This document shows, in pieces, positions 58,758 through 64,000 of a DNA stretch of 64,000 nt. The notes beneath the pieces are model-generated. The model saw nothing but the letters and a program-made list of their open reading frames with translations, searched no databases and was not told the DNA's origin. Numbering within the stretch: position 1 is the stretch's first letter; each line of letters starts with the position of its first letter. The DNA is from Lachnospiraceae bacterium (GTDB lineage Bacteria > Bacillota > Clostridia > Lachnospirales > Lachnospiraceae): positions 1 through 64,000 of the forward strand of contig JAIKXM010000026.1 of NCBI GenBank assembly GCA_024684085.1, given 5' to 3'. A program made the position numbers and the translations under genes.

Positions 58758-58942
58758 GACTGTATTATTGGCGAAAATTGAAAAATATTTGTAAAAAAAG
58801 CGGTTTTTTTAAAAAAAGTCTTGCATTTTTATTTGGTTGTGTTACAATAGAATCATAAAGATGGGGTAATGCCTGTTTACAACTAAACATAGATGTATCA
58901 ACAGGGAGAAAAGAGGCTTAGTCAAAAAAGGAGGGACTAGCA

Positions 58943-59182
58943 ATGAAGGTGAGAACGATATTATATTTAGCGATAGCGATATTCGGAATTTATGTTGGTG
59001 GTACACTTATAGCGAAGACTGTAGACATTCCGGAACAGTTAGAAGGTTTTATTGATAAGATTGTGGAGGTTCCGGACACAGAAGTTGAGCTTACGGAGAT
59101 CCGTGATGAAGAGGTTCCTTTAGGAGCAACCGTTGATGAGGTTGGCGAAGATGAGGACCCGGAGAAGGAAGAGATCCGTTAG
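58943..59182 (+). CDS. Small single-TM protein with acidic tail
   Basis: 79 aa with AGGAGG-like RBS; TILYLAIAIFGIYVGGTLIA TM; acidic C-terminus. Confidence 0.7.
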   Translation: MKVRTILYLAIAIFGIYVGGTLIAKTVDIPEQLEGFIDKIVEVPDTEVELTEIRDEEVPLGATVDEVGEDEDPEKEEIR

Positions 59183-59212
59183 GAAAGTGTATCATGTGCA
59201 GGATAGATGAAA

Positions 59213-59256
59213 GAAATCGGGGCAGGCGTGCGGCTTGCCCCGATTTCTTTTTCTGA
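59213..59256 (+). terminator. Intrinsic terminator
   Basis: GAAATCGGGGCAGGC ... GCTTGCCCCGATTTC followed by TTTT. Confidence 0.85.
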
Positions 59257-59330
59257 AGCCAAATATTCATCTTTATGCTATAATAAGAAGGACGTGTGCA
59301 TTAAGCCGGAACGGAAGGAAATCAAAAAAG

Positions 59331-60572
59331 ATGAACAAAGATATTAAGATAGCGATCGCAGGTACCGGATATGTGGGACTCTCAATGGCAACACTTCTTG
59401 CTCTTAAGAATCATGTTACAGCTGTTGATGTTGTACCTGAGAAGGTTGATATGATCAACAACAGGAAGTCTCCCATTAAGGATGATTATATAGAAGATTA
59501 TCTTGCCAATAAGGAATTGGATCTGACAGCTACACTTGATGCGGCAACTGCATATAAGGATGCAGACATTGTTGTTATTGCTACACCTACCAATTACGAC
59601 CCCGGCAGGAATTTTTTTGATACGACTGCTGTTGAGGCGGTAATTGAAATCGTCAGGGAAGTTAATCCCGATGCCACAATGATAATCAAGTCTACCGTTC
59701 CGGTAGGTTATACAGCTCATGCAAGGGAGAGATATGGTTGCAATAATATCTTATTCAGTCCCGAGTTCTTAAGAGAGAGTAAGGCTCTCTATGACAATCT
59801 CTATCCTTCAAGGATCATTGTCGGATGTGATGAAGAGACTAAGGACAGGGCAGAGATGTTCGCCGGTCTGCTTAAGGACGGCGCTCTTAAGGAAGACGTA
59901 CCGGTTCTCTTCATGGGTACAACCGAGGCGGAAGCCGTTAAGCTCTTTGCCAATACTTATCTTGCACTAAGAGTATCATATTTCAATGAGCTTGATACTT
60001 ATGCTGAGATGAAGGGACTTAATACCAAGAATATCATTGATGGTGTATGTCTTGATCCCAGGATCGGTCAGCATTACAATAACCCTTCTTTTGGATATGG
60101 CGGATATTGTCTGCCTAAGGATACCAAGCAGTTATTGGCTAATTACAATGATGTTCCGGAGAATCTTATCGGTGCGATCGTAGAGAGCAATCGTACGAGG
60201 AAAGATTTTATTGCAAGTCAGGTATTAAAAACAGCGGGATACTATGATTATGTGGAAAACGGTCTCTTCAATAAGAATGAGGAGAAGAATGTTGTGATCG
60301 GTGTATACAGACTGACAATGAAGAGCAATTCGGATAATTTCAGACAGAGCAGTATTCAGGGTGTCATGAAGAGAGTGAAGGCCAAGGGCGCTACTGTTGT
60401 TATATATGAGCCTACACTTGAAGCTGATACTACATTCTTCGGTTCGAGGGTCATAGGTGATCTTGATGAATTTAAGAGAGTAAGTGATGCCATCATCGCC
60501 AACAGATATGATGATTGTCTTGATGATGTTGCAGACAAAGTATATACAAGAGATATCTTTAGACAGGATTAA
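59331..60572 (+). CDS. UDP-glucose 6-dehydrogenase family nucleotide sugar dehydrogenase
   Basis: [57 protein letters not shown]. Confidence 0.95.
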   Translation: MNKDIKIAIAGTGYVGLSMATLLALKNHVTAVDVVPEKVDMINNRKSPIKDDYIEDYLANKELDLTATLDAATAYKDADIVVIATPTNYDPGRNFFDTTAVEAVIEIVREVNPDATMIIKSTVPVGYTAHARERYGCNNILFSPEFLRESKALYDNLYPSRIIVGCDEETKDRAEMFAGLLKDGALKEDVPVLFMGTTEAEAVKLFANTYLALRVSYFNELDTYAEMKGLNTKNIIDGVCLDPRIGQHYNNPSFGYGGYCLPKDTKQLLANYNDVPENLIGAIVESNRTRKDFIASQVLKTAGYYDYVENGLFNKNEEKNVVIGVYRLTMKSNSDNFRQSSIQGVMKRVKAKGATVVIYEPTLEADTTFFGSRVIGDLDEFKRVSDAIIANRYDDCLDDVADKVYTRDIFRQD

Positions 60573-60675
60573 CGGATTACTAATGAGGCCGGACCGGCGA
60601 TGATACGGTTGACGGTTCAATGATTTTTTCGATTGAATAAAGAACAGGCTACGGAAGCCGGAATATAAAAGAGGA

Positions 60676-61695
60676 ATGGAAATGGCAGAGGAGAAGAGAT
60701 TTGCGATTCTGATAGACGCCGATAATATCGCTCCCAAATACGTGGAGAGTATTATCAACGAGGTGTCAAATAAGGGGATCATTACTTATAAAAGAGTATA
60801 TTGCGACTGGACGGGAGACACGGCTAAGACATGGAAGAAGAAATTGCTGGCCAATTCATTCACGCCCATTCAGCAGTACAGTTATACATACGGCAAGAAC
60901 GCTACCGATTCCGCAATGATCATAGATGCGATGGATATCCTGTATGGCGGAGAAGTCGAAGGCTTTGCGTTATGTTCAAGTGACAGCGATTTTACAAGAC
61001 TTGCTGCAAGATTAAGGGAAGCCGGTAAGATCGTTATAGGCCTGGGAGAGTCCAAGGCGCCACAGCCGTTTTGTGCGGCCTGCAATGAGTTCAAGTTCCT
61101 GGATAAGATCTACGATATGGATGATGACAATGAGAAGGACAGATCTTCCAAGGCTTCTGCTGCCAAGAAAGAGGGCAAAACTGAAGGCAAGAGTCAGGGT
61201 AAGAAGAAGGCGGCTTCAGAGAGAGAGGATGATCAGAATTCGATCACGCCTATTGAGACTATAGCAGCCGCTATTAAGGATATTATCCTTGAGAACGGTA
61301 ATGAGGCTAACGGAATAGATATGGGCGAGCTGGGAAGCAGACTTCAGAAGAGATATCCCGCTTTCGATACACGTAACTACGGTTACTCTAAGTTCTCAAT
61401 CTTCCTTAAGAAGTTCGATTTCTTATCAATGTCGCATATAGGAACTTCAATTACCGTGACGCTTGATATGCCGGGTAAGGAAGCGGTCATTGAGGATCGA
61501 ATTGTTGAGATGGTAAGGGCTCACGGTGAGAAGGGTGTTAATCTGGGAAGCCTCAGTTCTGAGATCAATAATGAGTTCCCCGATTTCACACCAAAGGAGT
61601 ATGGTTTCTCAAAATTCGAGAAATTTATCAGCAGTATAGAGGGACTTGAAGTGAGAAATGTATCACCTCTCAACAAGAAGGTCTTCCCTAAGTAA
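60676..61695 (+). CDS. NYN domain protein with two OST-HTH/LOTUS domains
   Basis: FAILIDADNIAPKYV, ALCSSDSDFTRLAARLREAGKIVIGLG; repeated YGYSKFSIFLKK / YGFSKFEKFISS. Confidence 0.9.
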   Translation: MEMAEEKRFAILIDADNIAPKYVESIINEVSNKGIITYKRVYCDWTGDTAKTWKKKLLANSFTPIQQYSYTYGKNATDSAMIIDAMDILYGGEVEGFALCSSDSDFTRLAARLREAGKIVIGLGESKAPQPFCAACNEFKFLDKIYDMDDDNEKDRSSKASAAKKEGKTEGKSQGKKKAASEREDDQNSITPIETIAAAIKDIILENGNEANGIDMGELGSRLQKRYPAFDTRNYGYSKFSIFLKKFDFLSMSHIGTSITVTLDMPGKEAVIEDRIVEMVRAHGEKGVNLGSLSSEINNEFPDFTPKEYGFSKFEKFISSIEGLEVRNVSPLNKKVFPK

Positions 61696-61809
61696 TTATT
61701 GCAAATAGAATATTCAAAAGGTATAATCTTACATAGTATATGTATATGAATCAAATACAGAAGTCCGCATATACTGTGGGCTTCGTAAGAATCTGATCGG
61801 AGCAGTAAG

Positions 61810-62754
61810 ATGGATCAAGGCAAGTATATCGCAATGAGGCGCAGACGCGTTAAGCGATTGAAGAGAATGATAATTGCCGGATTAATCCTTATGATCCTTA
61901 TCCCTACCGCACTCAGCGTTTGGTTGGGAGTAAGACTTCACAGAACCGGTAATGCCTTATCGGAGATGAATGCTCAATATGAGTCACAGCTTGTACTGAA
62001 TGAGGAACTTCAGCAGAGATTGAGATTGTTCATGGAACTCGCATCCAGGAAAGGGACTGAAGATGTGGACGGAACGCCCGAAATCGAGGAGGTTATCCAA
62101 TCTGAACCTGCCTCCGATGATATAAGAAGAGTATATCTGACATTTGATGACGGCCCCAGTATCAATACGATCAAGATATTGGATATACTGGATGAGTACG
62201 ATGTCAAAGCAGCTTTTTTTGTCACGGGACAGAATGCGGATGATAATGAAGATCTGTATCGAGAGATAGTTAAGCGCGGGCATACGCTCGGAATGCATTC
62301 TTACAGTCATGTGTATAGTGATATATACAGGAGTCGGGAGAGTTTTGCGAAGGATTTTAATAAGATAAGGGATTATCTGACAGATACGACCGGAGTTACG
62401 CCTGTATATTACAGATTCCCCGGAGGCAGCAGTAATACAGTAAGCAAGACAGATATGAAAGAGCTGTGTGAATACGTTGAGGAAAACGGCGCAACATATC
62501 TTGATTGGAATATCTCAAGCGGAGATGCGACCAATCCGCAGATATCGGTGAACAGGCTTGTGAATAACTGCATGAGCGCTATTCCTAATCACATGACAGC
62601 TGTTATTTTATTCCACGATGCCGCAGGTAAGGATACTACAGTGAAAGCTTTGCCACAGATAATAGAACAGATTCAGGCAATGGAAGATACGGTGATACTT
62701 CCCATAACGGAAGACACGGTTAAGATAAGACATCTTGAAACAGAGACAGAATAA
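61810..62754 (+). CDS. Polysaccharide deacetylase family protein
   Basis: N-terminal TM; VYLTFDDGPSINT, LGMHSYSH, YRFPGGSSN, ILFHDAA. Confidence 0.95.
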   Translation: MDQGKYIAMRRRRVKRLKRMIIAGLILMILIPTALSVWLGVRLHRTGNALSEMNAQYESQLVLNEELQQRLRLFMELASRKGTEDVDGTPEIEEVIQSEPASDDIRRVYLTFDDGPSINTIKILDILDEYDVKAAFFVTGQNADDNEDLYREIVKRGHTLGMHSYSHVYSDIYRSRESFAKDFNKIRDYLTDTTGVTPVYYRFPGGSSNTVSKTDMKELCEYVEENGATYLDWNISSGDATNPQISVNRLVNNCMSAIPNHMTAVILFHDAAGKDTTVKALPQIIEQIQAMEDTVILPITEDTVKIRHLETETE

Positions 62755-62774
62755 ACACTTGGAGGAAATGTAAA

Positions 62775-63542
62775 ATGGGATTTTTTCAGGATCTAAGGGA
62801 AGATTTATCGCAGGCTGTTAATGAGCTTGTACCGGATACGGATAAGGAAGAAAAAGATCTCAGTGAGGAATCTCTTTTTGCCGCTGCGGAAGAGGCAATG
62901 GGAATAGAGAGAGCAGCTGATGTGGCTGATATGATAGCTGCTTCGGAAGATATGGATAAGGCATTGGCTGAATATGCCGACAGTACAGAGGAAGTTGCCA
63001 TCAGCATTCCGGAGACCATGATGACAATGACGGATAAGCCGTTGGAATACAGTAAGCCGGCAGAAGTTTCTGAGAATCCTTCAGCACCTCAGGTAAGCGA
63101 TGAGATCGCTACCATTACACAGTGCATGACAGTTAACGGAGATGTGATCTCTAATGGTTCACTTGATCTTATCGGAGCTGTTAACGGCAATATACATGTA
63201 CTCGGCAAGCTTAACATAACAGGTGAGATAGTCGGTAATTCCGAGGCTTCCGAGGTATATGCACAGGGAGCAAACATAACAGGTGATGTCTCAAGTTCGG
63301 GAGCCGTTAAGGTGGGTCAGAACACAGTCATCAGAGGTAATATCTATGCAACAAGCGCTATTATCGCAGGAGCGGTTAAGGGTGATATAGATGTTCACGG
63401 ACCTGTAATCCTTGATTCTACCGCTATAGTAATGGGTAATATCAAGTCCAAGGCTGTACAGATCAATAACGGTGCGGCTGTAGAAGGTATGTGTTCACAG
63501 TGTTATGCTGATGTGAGCCCTTCTAATTTCTTCAAAGACTAA
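62775..63542 (+). CDS. Bactofilin / polymer-forming cytoskeletal protein
   Basis: MTVNGDVISNGSLDLIGAVNGNIHVLGKLNITGEIVGNSEA beta-helical repeats. Confidence 0.9.
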   Translation: MGFFQDLREDLSQAVNELVPDTDKEEKDLSEESLFAAAEEAMGIERAADVADMIAASEDMDKALAEYADSTEEVAISIPETMMTMTDKPLEYSKPAEVSENPSAPQVSDEIATITQCMTVNGDVISNGSLDLIGAVNGNIHVLGKLNITGEIVGNSEASEVYAQGANITGDVSSSGAVKVGQNTVIRGNIYATSAIIAGAVKGDIDVHGPVILDSTAIVMGNIKSKAVQINNGAAVEGMCSQCYADVSPSNFFKD

Positions 63543-63569
63543 TAGTGATAAGGGAGAAGGACAGCTTAT

Positions 63570-64000
63570 ATGAAAAGAGTAATGTTAAAACTCAGCGGTG
63601 AAGCGCTGGCCGGAGATAAGAAGACCGGTTTTGATGATGAGACTATTCTGGGAGTTGCAAGGCAGGTCAAAGAGCTTGTTGATGACGGAATACAGGTCGG
63701 TGTTGTTATAGGCGGAGGCAACTTCTGGAGAGGAAGAAGCAGCGACAGTATCGACAGACCAAAGGCAGATCAGATAGGAATGCTTGCAACGATAATGAAT
63801 TGTATCTATGTCAGCGAGATATTCCGTTCGATCGGGATGATGACCAATATCCTGACACCTTTTGAGTGCGGCTCTTTTACAAAACTGTTCTCAAAAGATC
63901 GTGCCAATAAATACTTTGAGAAGAATATGGTAGTGTTCTTCGCAGGAGGAACAGGACATCCCTATTTCTCTACAGATACGGGTGTTGTGCTCAGAGCGAT
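63570..64000 (+). CDS. pyrH: UMP kinase, 5' part (runs off the window)
   Basis: MKRVMLKLSGEALAGDKKTGFDDETI, GVVIGGGNFWRGRSS. Confidence 0.94.
   Translation, partial: MKRVMLKLSGEALAGDKKTGFDDETILGVARQVKELVDDGIQVGVVIGGGNFWRGRSSDSIDRPKADQIGMLATIMNCIYVSEIFRSIGMMTNILTPFECGSFTKLFSKDRANKYFEKNMVVFFAGGTGHPYFSTDTGVVLRA

Noticed and set aside
1-64000. tRNA or rRNA genes
   Set aside because: None recognised by eye on either strand; tRNAscan-SE would be needed to exclude a divergent one.

Overview
The window reads as a Firmicutes chromosome segment, probably Lachnospiraceae (inferred from protein style and codon use; no taxonomic search was run). Left end (about 1-11.5 kb): a defence/accessory region with a shortened DUF3800 gene, a relic of the 3' end of an EF-Tu (tuf) gene, a Wadjet-type jetABCD operon, an AAA/DUF4143 ATPase, an epimerase and a SUFU-domain protein. 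Middle (about 16-37.5 kb): a cobalamin riboswitch followed by a nearly complete anaerobic B12 locus with a lipoprotein CbiK, a BtuFCD-like importer and a CbiJ-CbiE-CbiT fusion. Right side: malQ, a T-box-controlled thrS, glmS, proC, putP, glgP, an exopolysaccharide initiation cluster, a UDP-sugar dehydrogenase, a NYN-LOTUS protein, a polysaccharide deacetylase, a bactofilin and the start of pyrH. Most interesting signal: directly upstream of jetA there is a compact unit made of a sigma-A-like promoter (TTGACT-17-TACAAT), two exact-length 45-nt tandem repeats, and a strong hairpin. Each repeat can fold as an H-type pseudoknot, and 6 of the 8 differences between the repeats preserve pairing. This looks like a type III toxin-antitoxin antitoxin RNA (CptI-like), but the expected toxin position is occupied by the Wadjet operon. 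Other notable signals are the tuf 3'-end relic next to it, dispersed hairpin elements (two of them between the T-box terminator and thrS), and tandem duplications of gene 3' ends in the cobalamin locus.
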